Origin: Thermodesulfobacteriota bacterium
Lineage (GTDB): Bacteria > Desulfobacterota > Desulfobacteria > Desulfobacterales > Desulfosudaceae
DNA length: 64,000 nucleotides
Reading direction: 5' to 3'
Assembly: GCA_040753795.1 (NCBI GenBank)
Contig: JBFMDX010000005.1
Location: 186,001 to 250,000, forward strand
Shown here: one piece after another, positions 20,353 through 29,824 of the stretch
Layout: every line of letters begins with the position of its first letter
How positions within the stretch are numbered: position 1 is the first letter of the stretch
Position numbers and translations under genes: made by a program
The notes under the pieces: model-generated
Databases searched by the model: none
Seen by the model: only the letters and a program-made list of their open reading frames with translations
What the model was told of the DNA's origin: nothing

Positions 20353-20969
20353 CATCCAACAAGAGCCATTGGGATAATCTGTTTAACAGGACAGAAGATA
20401 CAAAATTGGGGTGGTACGAAAAAGATACCGCCCAGACTTTCAAGCTGCTGAGCCAAATTCCAGGCCTGGAAAAAGCCACCGTCTTTCTCCCCGGCGCCGG
20501 CACTTCCATTCTCATAGACGACCTTATTCCTAATACAGGCAAGCTGATCCTCAATGACATCAGCGAGGAGGCGTTAAATCGGGTAAGACGACGATTAAAA
20601 GAGGGCAGCGGGAAAATTATATGGCTTTGCCAGGACATTGCGCAACCGATTACCGGTCTCATACCGGAAACGGATGTCTGGATTGACAGGGCTGTCTTAC
20701 ATTTTCTAACCGAAGAAAATGACATTGCAGGATATTTTAAAAACCTTACGTCTATCTTAAAGACAGGGGGCCATGCCATATTTGCCGAGTTTTCATTAAC
20801 AGGTGCGCCCAAATGCGCCGGATTGACGCTTCACAGATATTCCGTTGATGAACTCTCTCAAAGGCTGGGGGCGGCCTTTACGCTTGTGTCTCAATTTGAC
20901 TACACTTACATCAATCCTTCCGGTGATCCCAGGCCATACATTTATGCGCTGTTTAAAAGAGAAGGATAG
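20349..20969 (+). CDS. Class I SAM-dependent methyltransferase (TPMT-like)
   Basis: 206 residues. The N-terminus SHWDNLFNRTEDTKLGWYE and the SAM-binding strand-loop VFLPGAGTS, followed by LILNDISEEAL and DVWIDRAVLHFLTEE, match the thiopurine/tellurite-type small-molecule methyltransferase group (a motif-I variant with LPGAGTS in place of DxGxG). The substrate is unknown; chalcogen, thiol or metalloid compounds are usual for relatives. The start codon overlaps the type IIG stop by 4 bases (ATGA), so it is translationally coupled to the restriction enzyme, which is unexpected for a metabolite methyltransferase. There is no DNA-methylase NPPY-type motif. Confidence 0.75.
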   Translation: MTSNKSHWDNLFNRTEDTKLGWYEKDTAQTFKLLSQIPGLEKATVFLPGAGTSILIDDLIPNTGKLILNDISEEALNRVRRRLKEGSGKIIWLCQDIAQPITGLIPETDVWIDRAVLHFLTEENDIAGYFKNLTSILKTGGHAIFAEFSLTGAPKCAGLTLHRYSVDELSQRLGAAFTLVSQFDYTYINPSGDPRPYIYALFKREG

Positions 20970-21033
20970 TATTACGGTGCCATCATACTAATTTCCGTCT
21001 AAGCAGATAAACCGGTACCGTAATCCAATGTAA

Positions 21034-21118
21034 CTCGTCACCCCGGCCCTAGTTTCGCTTTGCTCCACTGGCCGGGATGACCTCGGAAATGATGCCTACC
21101 CGGGGCCGGGATGACGAG
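21034..21118. repeat. GC-rich inverted-repeat element
   Basis: The outer arms ctcgtcaccccggccc (from 21034) and gggccgggatgacgag (ending 21118) are inverted copies with one mismatch. An inner ggccgggatgac copy at 21070-21081 could pair with the left arm instead. The core resembles the inside of the element at 7394-7551. Confidence 0.62.
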
Positions 21119-21346
21119 GAAGAAAATGACCTCAGCGCCAGGGCGCTTCAACATCCGCCCCCTTGTCCTTCGAACACTGGCAGCGAACTGCCATTCCGCG
21201 TCAAGTTGACAAGTTAAGAACGTCCCCCTCCCCGTCCATGAAAGCCATAAGGACAAGGATGACTTCCGCGTCATCGTCAACTATGATCAGGGGTTATTGT
21301 GACCCGATCCCGGAGCGTCGGCGCCGGCGGTAATATAAAAATTGGA

Positions 21347-21375
21347 TTGATTTTGTACGAACAACCTTATATTAA
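21347..21375 (+). promoter_or_regulatory. Possible promoter for the aldolase-pyruvate kinase operon
   Basis: TTGATT, a 17-base spacer, then TATTAA, in the AT-rich stretch about 105 bases before the aldolase start. Spacing is ideal and the hexamers are moderate matches. Confidence 0.33.
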
Positions 21376-21480
21376 TAAGAACTTCTAACGACCCTTCAAC
21401 TTATTCAACGATCACTGAGCGGATATTTTTCGTCGATTGCGTCGTATATAACCCAAAAAGAGAAGACAACGGAGGCATTC

Positions 21481-22509
21481 ATGCCGGTAGCTGATTATGC
21501 AACTTACTGTAAAATGCTGGAAAGGGCCCGGGAAGGCCGTTTTGCCTATCCCGCCATCAACGTCACCTCCCTGACCACCGCCAACGCGGTGCTCAAAGGC
21601 CTGGCCGAAAGCAAAAGCGACGGCATCGTCCAGGTGTCCACCGGCGGCGGGGCTTTTGCTTCCGGTTCAGCCGTAAAAGACATGGCCCTTGGCGCCATGT
21701 CCATCGCCGAGCACGTGCACCGGGCCGCGGCCCGATACCCGATCTATGTCGCCCTGCACACCGACCACTGCCAGGCGGACAAGCTCGACCAGTTTGTCAT
21801 GCCGCTGGTGGAAGAGACGGAGCGGCGGCGGGCCGCGGGGCTGCCGAACCTGTTCAGCAGTCACATGTTCGACGGCAGCGCCCTGCCCCTTACCGAGAAT
21901 CTCGATATCGCCGTCAAACTGCTGGAGCGGTTCCGGAAGAATGAACTCATCCTGGAAATAGAAGCCGGCGTGGTGGGCGGAGAGGAGGACGGCGTCAAAG
22001 GCGAGGCCGGCGCCAAGCTCTATACCACCCCGGAGGACACCCTGGAAGTAGCCCGGCGGCTGAACGCCGTCCAGGGCGGCCGCTACCTGCTGGCCGCCAC
22101 CTTCGGCAATGTCCACGGGGTATACAAGCCCGGCCATGTCAAACTCAAGCCGTCCATTCTCAAGGACTGCCAGGAGGCGGTGGTCGCGAAATACGGGGAA
22201 AACGCCCGTTTTCACCTCGTCTTTCACGGCGGCTCCGGGTCGGAGATCGCCGACATCCACGAGGCCATCGACTACGGCGTCATCAAAATGAATATCGACA
22301 CCGACACCCAGTACACCTTCACCCGTCCCATTGCCGATCATATGCTGAAGAACTATAACGGCGTGCTCAAGATTGACGGCGAAGTCGGGGACAAGAAACT
22401 CTATGACCCCCGCAACTACCTGGCCCAGGGGGAAAAAGCCATGGCCGAAAGGGTGAAAGTAGCGGCCGGCGATCTGCGGTCCGTCGGAACAACGATGTTC
22501 AAGGGGTAA
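21481..22509 (+). CDS. fba: Class II fructose-bisphosphate aldolase
   Basis: 342 residues. It interconverts fructose 1,6-bisphosphate with dihydroxyacetone phosphate and glyceraldehyde 3-phosphate, using zinc. The metal and active-site motifs are present: HTDHCQ near residue 97, LEIEAGVVGGEEDGV, FGNVHGVYKPG, FHGGSGS and MNIDTDTQYTF. Length and motifs fit the FbaA (class IIA) group. An acggaggc ribosome site precedes the ATG. It is the first gene of a same-strand central-carbon block and is followed 27 bases later by pyruvate kinase. Confidence 0.93.
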   Translation: MPVADYATYCKMLERAREGRFAYPAINVTSLTTANAVLKGLAESKSDGIVQVSTGGGAFASGSAVKDMALGAMSIAEHVHRAAARYPIYVALHTDHCQADKLDQFVMPLVEETERRRAAGLPNLFSSHMFDGSALPLTENLDIAVKLLERFRKNELILEIEAGVVGGEEDGVKGEAGAKLYTTPEDTLEVARRLNAVQGGRYLLAATFGNVHGVYKPGHVKLKPSILKDCQEAVVAKYGENARFHLVFHGGSGSEIADIHEAIDYGVIKMNIDTDTQYTFTRPIADHMLKNYNGVLKIDGEVGDKKLYDPRNYLAQGEKAMAERVKVAAGDLRSVGTTMFKG

Positions 22510-22536
22510 AAGACAAACATAAGGAGACAGACGACA

Positions 22537-23967
22537 ATGACGCTTCCTGCCAATAAAACAAAAATCATCTGCACCATCGGACCGGCTTCGGAATCGCCGG
22601 AAGTCATGGAAAAAATGATCCGGGCCGGGATGAACATCGCCCGACTCAACTTTTCCCACGGCTCCTTTGACAGCCACCGGAAAGTGGTCAACAACCTGAG
22701 AGCCGCGGCCCGGGCCGTCGGCCGTCGGGTGGTCCTGATGGCCGACCTGTCCGGGCCCAAGATGCGCATCGGCAAGATCGCCGGGGAACCGGTGGAACTC
22801 CTGCCGGGCGACACCTTTATGCTGACCACCGATGACATTATCGGAGACGCGGATAAAGCCTCGGTCTCTTTTCAGACCCTGCCCCAGGCGGTCAAGGCCG
22901 GCGACACTCTCTTTTTAAACGACGGCATCATCCAGATCGATGTGACCGAGGTCAGGGGGAACGACGTCGTCTGCCGGGTGGTGGCCGGTGGTGAATTACG
23001 GTCCCGTAAGGGGCTCAACCTGCCGGGCATCCGCCTGGGCATCAGCGCCTTTACGGAACGCGACCACGAGTGCCTCAGGTTCGCCGCCGAGGAGAAGGTC
23101 GACGCCGTCTGCCAGTCCTTTGTCGAGAGCGGCGACGACATCCGGGCCGTGCGCCAGGCGGCCGACGCCCTGGACTACCACCCCTTCATCATCGCCAAGA
23201 TCGAGCGGTCCAACGCCCTGGATCACATGGACGATATCCTCGACGCCTCCGACGGCATCATGATCGCCCGGGGGGACCTGGGCGTCGAGGTCCCCATCGA
23301 AAAAATCGCCGTCATCCAGAAGGAGATCATGAAGCAGGCCAACCGCCGGGCCAGGCCGGTCATCACCGCCACCCAGATGCTGGAATCCATGACCGAAAAC
23401 AAGCGGCCGACCCGGGCCGAGGCCACGGATGTGTCCAACGCCATTCTCGACGGCACCGACTGCGTCATGCTTTCGGGCGAATCGGCCATGGGCCGGTATC
23501 CCGTGGCGGCCGTGGAGATGCTGGTCAAGATCGCCGCCGCCGTGGAACCGAAGCGGCGGCAGATAACGGTCAAAGAAATGTTTCAGGATGCCGACATCCG
23601 CAACCGTCTCAAGCCCGATCATCTCATCGCCATCGCGGTCGAATCCTGCCTGGAATATGCCCTGCCGGCGGCGGTGTTCACGCCCACCCACGGCGGCGGC
23701 ACCGCCCGGAGCCTGTCGCGCTTCAAGCTCCCGGTCTGGACCATCGCGGTCAGTTCCCAGGAGCGGACCTGCCAGAACCTCGTATTCTCTAACGGCGTCT
23801 ATCCGGTTTACGATCCGGATCATCCGGAAGACTGGAACACCTTTATCCGGGAATGGATGAAAACGCATGGAGTGACGGGTGAGATGGCGATCCTGACGGA
23901 AGGCCCGTCCTCCAAGTTCCCCAACGCCAACAACCGCATGGAAATCATCCGGATTCATAACCAGTAA
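22537..23967 (+). CDS. pyk: Pyruvate kinase
   Basis: 476 residues, full length. It transfers phosphate from phosphoenolpyruvate to ADP. The N-terminal KTKIICTIGPAS, the substrate and metal site MIARGDLGVEVP, the signature VITATQMLESM and the nucleotide-side SHGSFDSHRKVV are present, as is a C-terminal regulatory domain (FTPTHGGGTARSLSRF). A taaggagac ribosome site precedes the start. It sits between aldolase and phosphotransacetylase, consistent with a joint supply of pyruvate and acetyl-CoA to acetate production. Confidence 0.94.
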   Translation: MTLPANKTKIICTIGPASESPEVMEKMIRAGMNIARLNFSHGSFDSHRKVVNNLRAAARAVGRRVVLMADLSGPKMRIGKIAGEPVELLPGDTFMLTTDDIIGDADKASVSFQTLPQAVKAGDTLFLNDGIIQIDVTEVRGNDVVCRVVAGGELRSRKGLNLPGIRLGISAFTERDHECLRFAAEEKVDAVCQSFVESGDDIRAVRQAADALDYHPFIIAKIERSNALDHMDDILDASDGIMIARGDLGVEVPIEKIAVIQKEIMKQANRRARPVITATQMLESMTENKRPTRAEATDVSNAILDGTDCVMLSGESAMGRYPVAAVEMLVKIAAAVEPKRRQITVKEMFQDADIRNRLKPDHLIAIAVESCLEYALPAAVFTPTHGGGTARSLSRFKLPVWTIAVSSQERTCQNLVFSNGVYPVYDPDHPEDWNTFIREWMKTHGVTGEMAILTEGPSSKFPNANNRMEIIRIHNQ

Positions 23968-23979
23968 AACGGAAACATC

Positions 23980-26079
23980 ATGAGTAAAGGGATATACATC
24001 GGCAGCGCCGAACCCCGCAGCGGCAAGTGCGTCCTGGCTCTGGGCGTCATGGAAATGCTGGCCGGCCGGGGGGGAAGAGTGGGATTTTTCCGCCCAATGG
24101 TCGCGGGCGACAACCGGCAGGATCATATCACCCGTCTTATTACCGGGCGATACAATCTGACGTTTCCTTATGAGAAACTCTACGGCTGTACCTACGACCA
24201 AGCCAAAGAGCTGCTGATTCAGGACCGGCCGGACGACCTGCTCAAGCTGATTCTGGAAAAATACAAAGCCCTGGAAAGCGAATGCGACGTCATTCTGTCC
24301 GTGGGCTCCGATTTTACCGGCGCCGCCGTGACTTTTGAATTCGACTTCAACGCCCGGCTGGCCAACAACCTGGGATGCGGCATGCTGGCCGTCGTCAATG
24401 GATACGGCAGGGAATTCACGGAAATCATCGACGCCGCCCAGCTTTTCATCGACTCTCTCCAGGATCGCAAGTGCGACGTCCTGGCCCTGGCCGTCAACCG
24501 GGTTGCCCCGTCGCGGGTCGACGCGGTCGCCGGAGAACTGAAAATGCTCATGCCCTCCGGTATTCCCGCCTATGTTCTCCCGGAACTGGATATCCTTGAA
24601 AAACCAACAGTCGGTGAAATCGCCGTGGTCCTCGGCGCGGACCTGCTCATCGGTCACGCGGAAAGCCTGAACCGGGATGTCAGGAACTTCAAGGTGGCGG
24701 CCATGGAGTTGCCCCACTTTCTGGATCATATCGAGGAGGAAAGCCTTATCATCGTGCCCGGCGACCGTTCCGATATCATCATCGGCAGTCTTCTGGCCGA
24801 TCATGCCAAAACCTACCCCCGCATCTCCGGCATTATTCTGACCGGAGGGATCAGGCCCTCGGCCCAGGTCATGCGGCTGCTGCAAGGACTCGGGGACATC
24901 CCCGTGCCGGTCATCGCCATGCCGACGGATACCTACACCACGGCCCTGAAAGTCAGCTCCCTGGAAGGGATTCTTGACGCCGGCAACAGCCGGAAAATAG
25001 CCGCCGCCCTGGGCATCATCGAATCCCGGATCAATGCCGCCGAACTCATGGGACGCCTCGCCGCCGACCGTTCCGACCGAATCACGCCCCTGATGTTTGA
25101 ATATGAAATCATCCGGCGGGCCAAATCGGACAAAAAGCACATCGTCCTTCCGGAAGGATCGGAGGAACGAATCCTCCGGGCCGCGGAAATCCTGGCCATG
25201 CGCCAGGTGGTGCGGATGACCCTGCTGGGTGATCCGGAGGCCATCCGGAGCAAGGCGGCCTCCCTGGGTATTTCCCTGGCCGGCGTGAATATTGTCGATC
25301 CCCTGACCTCGGACCGGCGGACGGTCTACGCGCAAGCTTACAGCGAACTCCGCAAGCACAAGGGCGTCACCTTCGAGATGGCCTTTGATGTCATGGCCGA
25401 CGTGAGTTATTTCGGCACCATGATGGTCCATTTCAACGAGGCCGACGGCATGGTGTCCGGATCGATCAACACCACCCAGCACACCATCCGCCCGGCCTTT
25501 GAAATCATCAAGACCCGGCCGGATTGCGCCATTGTTTCCAGCGTGTTCTTCATGTGCCTGCCCGATCACGTGGTCGTATTCGGGGACTGCGCCGTCAACC
25601 CGGACCCGGACGCCGGGCAACTGGCCGATATCGCCGTCAGCTCAGCCGAGACGGCCCGGTCCTTCGGCATCGAGCCCCGGGTCGCCCTGCTCAGCTATTC
25701 CACCGGCGATTCAGGCAAGGGCGCCGAAGTCGACAAGGTCCGGGAGGCAGCGAAAATCGCCAGAAAAAATCGGCCCGATCTGAAAATCGAAGGCCCCATC
25801 CAGTATGACGCCGCGGTCGATGCCGGTGTGGCCAGGACCAAGCTGCCGGGAAGCGAGGTCGCCGGCCGCGCCACGGTCCTGATTTTCCCGGACCTGAACA
25901 CCGGCAACAACACCTACAAGGCGGTCCAGCGCTCGTCCGATGCCGTGGCCGTCGGGCCTGTTCTCCAGGGCCTTAACAAACCCGTCAATGACCTCAGCCG
26001 GGGGTGCACGGTCACCGACATCGTCAACACCGTGGCCATCACCGCCATTCAGGCCCAGACCGCGGGAGTCGGAAAATGA
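23980..26079 (+). CDS. pta: Phosphate acetyltransferase (long form)
   Basis: 699 residues: an N-terminal P-loop-like domain (GSAEPRSGKCVLALG) of the DRTGG-containing type, then the catalytic PTA_PTB domain from about residue 375 (KSDKKHIVLPEGSEER, VSGSINTTQHTIRPAFEII, SYSTGDSGKGAEVDKV, PDLNTGNNTYKAVQR). It converts acetyl-CoA and phosphate to acetyl phosphate. The long architecture is the one found in E. coli, where the N-terminal part is regulatory. It starts 13 bases after pyruvate kinase and overlaps the acetate kinase start by 4 bases. Confidence 0.94.
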   Translation: MSKGIYIGSAEPRSGKCVLALGVMEMLAGRGGRVGFFRPMVAGDNRQDHITRLITGRYNLTFPYEKLYGCTYDQAKELLIQDRPDDLLKLILEKYKALESECDVILSVGSDFTGAAVTFEFDFNARLANNLGCGMLAVVNGYGREFTEIIDAAQLFIDSLQDRKCDVLALAVNRVAPSRVDAVAGELKMLMPSGIPAYVLPELDILEKPTVGEIAVVLGADLLIGHAESLNRDVRNFKVAAMELPHFLDHIEEESLIIVPGDRSDIIIGSLLADHAKTYPRISGIILTGGIRPSAQVMRLLQGLGDIPVPVIAMPTDTYTTALKVSSLEGILDAGNSRKIAAALGIIESRINAAELMGRLAADRSDRITPLMFEYEIIRRAKSDKKHIVLPEGSEERILRAAEILAMRQVVRMTLLGDPEAIRSKAASLGISLAGVNIVDPLTSDRRTVYAQAYSELRKHKGVTFEMAFDVMADVSYFGTMMVHFNEADGMVSGSINTTQHTIRPAFEIIKTRPDCAIVSSVFFMCLPDHVVVFGDCAVNPDPDAGQLADIAVSSAETARSFGIEPRVALLSYSTGDSGKGAEVDKVREAAKIARKNRPDLKIEGPIQYDAAVDAGVARTKLPGSEVAGRATVLIFPDLNTGNNTYKAVQRSSDAVAVGPVLQGLNKPVNDLSRGCTVTDIVNTVAITAIQAQTAGVGK

Positions 26080-27296
26080 GAGTCATTGTCGTCAATTGCG
26101 GAAGCTCCTCCATCAAATACGAAACCTTCGACGTGAACGGGCTGATCCCGGTCACGGCCGGCCTCCTGGAAAACATCGGCGGGCCGGACAGCCGCCTGAA
26201 GCACCGCTACCGCACCGCCGACGGCGCCTGGCATGAACAGGTTGAAAAGCGCCCCGTCGCCGACCACCGCGAAGGGTTTGCCTGTATCCTGGACGTGTCG
26301 GGCCGGGCACGGGCGGACAGCGCTCAGATGAATATATTCGGCGTGGGCCACCGGGTGGTGCACGGCGGCGAAAAGTTCACGCGGCCCGTCATCATAGACG
26401 AGTCCTCACTGGATACCCTCAGGGCACTGGTGCCGCTGGCACCGCTCCACAATCCGGCCAACATTACCGGCATTACCGTCATGCGCGAAATGCTGCCCGA
26501 GGTGCTTCAGGTGGCGGTCTTTGACACGGCCTTTCACCAGACCATGCCGCCGGAGGCTTTTCTCTATGCCCTGCCCTATGAATACTACCAGGACCATGGC
26601 GTCCGCCGCTACGGGTTCCACGGGTCATCTCACCGCTATGTGGCCGGAGAAGCGGCCCGGCATCTTAACGCTCCGCCGGGAAAACTCAATCTGATCACCC
26701 TCCACCTGGGCAACGGCGCCAGTGCGGCCGCCATCGAACGCGGCAAGTGCGTCGACACCTCCATGGGGCTGACCCCCCTGGAGGGCCTGGTCATGGGAAC
26801 CCGTTGCGGCGATCTGGATCCGGCCATTCCTTTTTTCCTGGCCGGGAAAACCGGCCGGCCGGTGGAGGAAATGGAAGCCGTCCTCAACCGGGAAAGCGGG
26901 CTCAAGGGCCTGTGCGGCGTCAACGACATGAGGGAAATCCAGCGCCGGGCCGGCGAAGGCAATGCCCGGGCGCGGCTGGCTTTGGACATGTTCTGCTATC
27001 GCGTCAAAAAATACATCGGCGCCTATTACGCGGCCCTGGGCACCGTCGACGCCATCGTCTTTACCGGCGGGATCGGAGAAAATTCGGCGGCCGTCAGGGA
27101 GAAGTCATGCCGGGGCCTGTCAGCCCTGGGCATCATGGTCGATCCGGGCAGAAACAACCGGGTCGCCGGACCGGTCACGGAAATCCAGGACGACCGGGGC
27201 CGGGTCAAAGTGCTGGTCATCCCTACCAACGAAGAACTGGAAATCGCCCGGCAGACCATTGCCACGATCAAGGCCGGCAGGAACCCGGAGGCATGA
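26076..27296 (+). CDS. ackA: Acetate kinase
   Basis: 406 residues from the ATG that overlaps the pta stop (ATGA). Signature motifs: VNCGSSSIKYE at the N-terminus, VAVFDTAFHQTMPPEAFLY, RRYGFHGSSHRYV, LHLGNGASAAAIE and FTGGIGENSA. It makes acetate and ATP from acetyl phosphate, the energy-yielding end of the pathway encoded here. The gene ends in a 4-base overlap with the GNAT gene, so pta, ackA and the acetyltransferase are translationally coupled. Confidence 0.95.
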   Translation: MRVIVVNCGSSSIKYETFDVNGLIPVTAGLLENIGGPDSRLKHRYRTADGAWHEQVEKRPVADHREGFACILDVSGRARADSAQMNIFGVGHRVVHGGEKFTRPVIIDESSLDTLRALVPLAPLHNPANITGITVMREMLPEVLQVAVFDTAFHQTMPPEAFLYALPYEYYQDHGVRRYGFHGSSHRYVAGEAARHLNAPPGKLNLITLHLGNGASAAAIERGKCVDTSMGLTPLEGLVMGTRCGDLDPAIPFFLAGKTGRPVEEMEAVLNRESGLKGLCGVNDMREIQRRAGEGNARARLALDMFCYRVKKYIGAYYAALGTVDAIVFTGGIGENSAAVREKSCRGLSALGIMVDPGRNNRVAGPVTEIQDDRGRVKVLVIPTNEELEIARQTIATIKAGRNPEA

Positions 27297-27820
27297 TGGA
27301 GATAAAAAACTACGCGGCTGACGAGACGCTTAAAAACGGACGGCGGGTGACTATCCGGGCCATCCGTCCGACCGACCGGGATGAACTGGTGGCGGCACTG
27401 AAGGAACTCGACGACCAGTCCCTCTACCGCCGTTTTTTTTCAATGAAAAAAAACTTTTCCGAAAAAGAGCTGAAGGCGGCCACCGAGGTCGACTTTGACC
27501 GGGTGGTGGCGCTGGTGACCTGCCTGCCGGAACAGGAGGACGGAAAACTGATCGGCGGATGCCGTTATGCCGTATTCGATAATCCGGACATGGCGGAGGT
27601 GGCGTTTACCGTCCGCAAAGGGTATCACGGCCTCGGCCTGGGCGGCCTGATGTTCAAGCGCCTGGCCGGAATCGCGAAAGACAGAGGAATCAAAGCGTTA
27701 TGCGCGGAAGTCCTGTCGGAGAACACGCCCATGCTGAAGGTGTTCAAGCGCGGCGGTTTTCCGATTAAATTCAAACAGGAATCGGGCGTGACCCATGTGA
27801 CCATGTCCCTGACCGGGTAA
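27293..27820 (+). CDS. GNAT acetyltransferase, Pat-like stand-alone domain
   Basis: 175 residues from the first of two adjacent ATG codons. The sequence RAIRPTDRDELVAALKEL followed by SLYRRFFS and DFDRVVALV resembles the GNAT domain found at the C-terminus of Pat/PatZ protein lysine acetyltransferases. The acetyl-CoA loop is RKGYHGLGLGG, followed by LSENTPMLKVFKRGGF. It lacks the large acyl-CoA-synthetase-like part of full-length Pat. The 4-base overlap with acetate kinase points to a role tied to acetyl-CoA or acetyl phosphate levels, plausibly acetylating metabolic enzymes; that is inference. Confidence 0.78.
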   Translation: MMEIKNYAADETLKNGRRVTIRAIRPTDRDELVAALKELDDQSLYRRFFSMKKNFSEKELKAATEVDFDRVVALVTCLPEQEDGKLIGGCRYAVFDNPDMAEVAFTVRKGYHGLGLGGLMFKRLAGIAKDRGIKALCAEVLSENTPMLKVFKRGGFPIKFKQESGVTHVTMSLTG

Positions 27821-27887
27821 TATCTATTAATAGTAATGATGCGCGGATTACGATCGCATTCTTTCAATTTACGGGAAAATGTATTAA

Positions 27888-27912
27888 GAAACAGTGAAGT
27901 AACGGCTGTTTC
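27888..27912 (+). terminator. Possible terminator between the GNAT and gap genes
   Basis: A 7-bp stem gaaacag against ctgtttc with an 11-base loop, followed after 8 bases by a run of six T. The loop is long and the T-run is displaced, so the call is weak. Confidence 0.28.
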
Positions 27913-27945
27913 ATTATCAATTTTTTAATTGGGGGAAAGGAGTAA

Positions 27946-28948
<1,003 letters not shown>

Positions 28949-28950
<2 letters not shown>

Positions 28951-29092
28951 TTTCCAGCCGGAAATGGCCTTTTTCCGCAATCTCTGTGTCAAACTGCGGG
29001 ATTCTTTGTGCGGCGTACAAAAAGTACGCCTCCGCAGAATCCCTTGTTTTCCTTGATCTTGCGGAAAAATTCTCATTTCCGAACTGGAAACT
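28949..29092. repeat. 144-base palindromic element, copy 1
   Basis: The sequence begins agtttccag and ends ctggaaact, and most of the length can fold into one long hairpin. The tip is gcggcgtac, loop aaaaa, gtacgcctccgc. The flanking stem is gggattct against agaatccc. A second copy lies at 51201-51343 with compensating changes (ggggtttt against aaaacccc). It has no coding capacity and sits directly at a TAG stop codon. It is probably a REP/MITE-type element; the hairpin may also act on the gap-gpmA transcript. Confidence 0.85.
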
Positions 29093-29122
29093 GGTTTTTT
29101 TAAACAATAACGGAGAGTGGTC

Positions 29123-29812
29123 ATGAAAACATTAGTCCTGCTCAGGCATGGCGAAAGCGAGTGGAACCGGGAAAACCGGTTCACGGGCTGGACCGACGTG
29201 CCGCTCTCCGAACAGGGCATCATCGAGGCAAGGAGAGCGGGGCGTCTGCTGCGCGAAGGCGGTTTCACGTTTGACGTGGCCTTCACCTCGGTCCTGAAGC
29301 GTGCCATCAAGACCCTCTGGCTGGTTCTGGAGGAGATGGACCTGATGTGGATCCCGGTCATCAGCAACTGGCGCCTGAACGAACGGCACTACGGCGCCCT
29401 CCAGGGCCTGAACAAGGCCGAGACCGCCGGCAAGCACGGCCCGGAACAGGTGGCCCTCTGGCGCCGGAGCTTTGACGTGCCGCCGCCGGCGCTTGAACCG
29501 GAAGACCCCCGCCACCCCTGCCATGATTCCAAATACACCTGTTTCCACCCCGAGGATCTACCGGGCACGGAGAGCCTCAAGGAAACCATCGACCGGCTTC
29601 TGCCCTTTGCCCAGGAGAATATCACCCCGGCCATTCGAGCGGGGAAACGGGCACTGATCGTGGCCCACGGCAATACCCTCAGGGGGCTGATCAAGTACAC
29701 CGAGCGAATCCCGGACGAAGATATCGCCGATCTCAATATTCCTACCGGCGTGCCGGTGATATACGAACTCGAAGACGACATGAGGCCCATCCGCCGATAC
29801 TACTTGGAATGA
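29123..29812 (+). CDS. gpmA: 2,3-bisphosphoglycerate-dependent phosphoglycerate mutase
   Basis: 229 residues from the ATG with an upstream cggagag ribosome site. The phospho-histidine motif [10 protein letters not shown] (His9), [33 protein letters not shown] and the second catalytic HGNTLRGL are all present. It interconverts 3- and 2-phosphoglycerate. Length and motifs fit dPGM rather than the cofactor-independent type. It is separated from gap by the palindromic element and followed 12 bases later by glycogen phosphorylase. Confidence 0.94.
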   Translation: MKTLVLLRHGESEWNRENRFTGWTDVPLSEQGIIEARRAGRLLREGGFTFDVAFTSVLKRAIKTLWLVLEEMDLMWIPVISNWRLNERHYGALQGLNKAETAGKHGPEQVALWRRSFDVPPPALEPEDPRHPCHDSKYTCFHPEDLPGTESLKETIDRLLPFAQENITPAIRAGKRALIVAHGNTLRGLIKYTERIPDEDIADLNIPTGVPVIYELEDDMRPIRRYYLE

Positions 29813-29824
29813 CAGGACGAAAAC

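Larger units (their letters stand above)
20970..21480. other. Repeat-rich intergenic region upstream of the aldolase gene
   Basis: About 510 bases. It contains an inverted repeat at 20971-20981/21014-21024 (attacggtgcc against ggtaccgtaat, 10 of 11 pairing), the element at 21034-21118, and near 21205-21235 a gttgacaagttaagaacgtc run resembling remnants of REP-type elements. The last 150 bases are AT-rich and probably carry the aldolase promoter. No credible gene or RNA was seen. Confidence 0.5.

Noticed and set aside
22996-25620. 874-codon open frame on the minus strand
   Set aside because: It lies antisense across pyk and pta, which have full canonical motifs; no domain in the antisense product.
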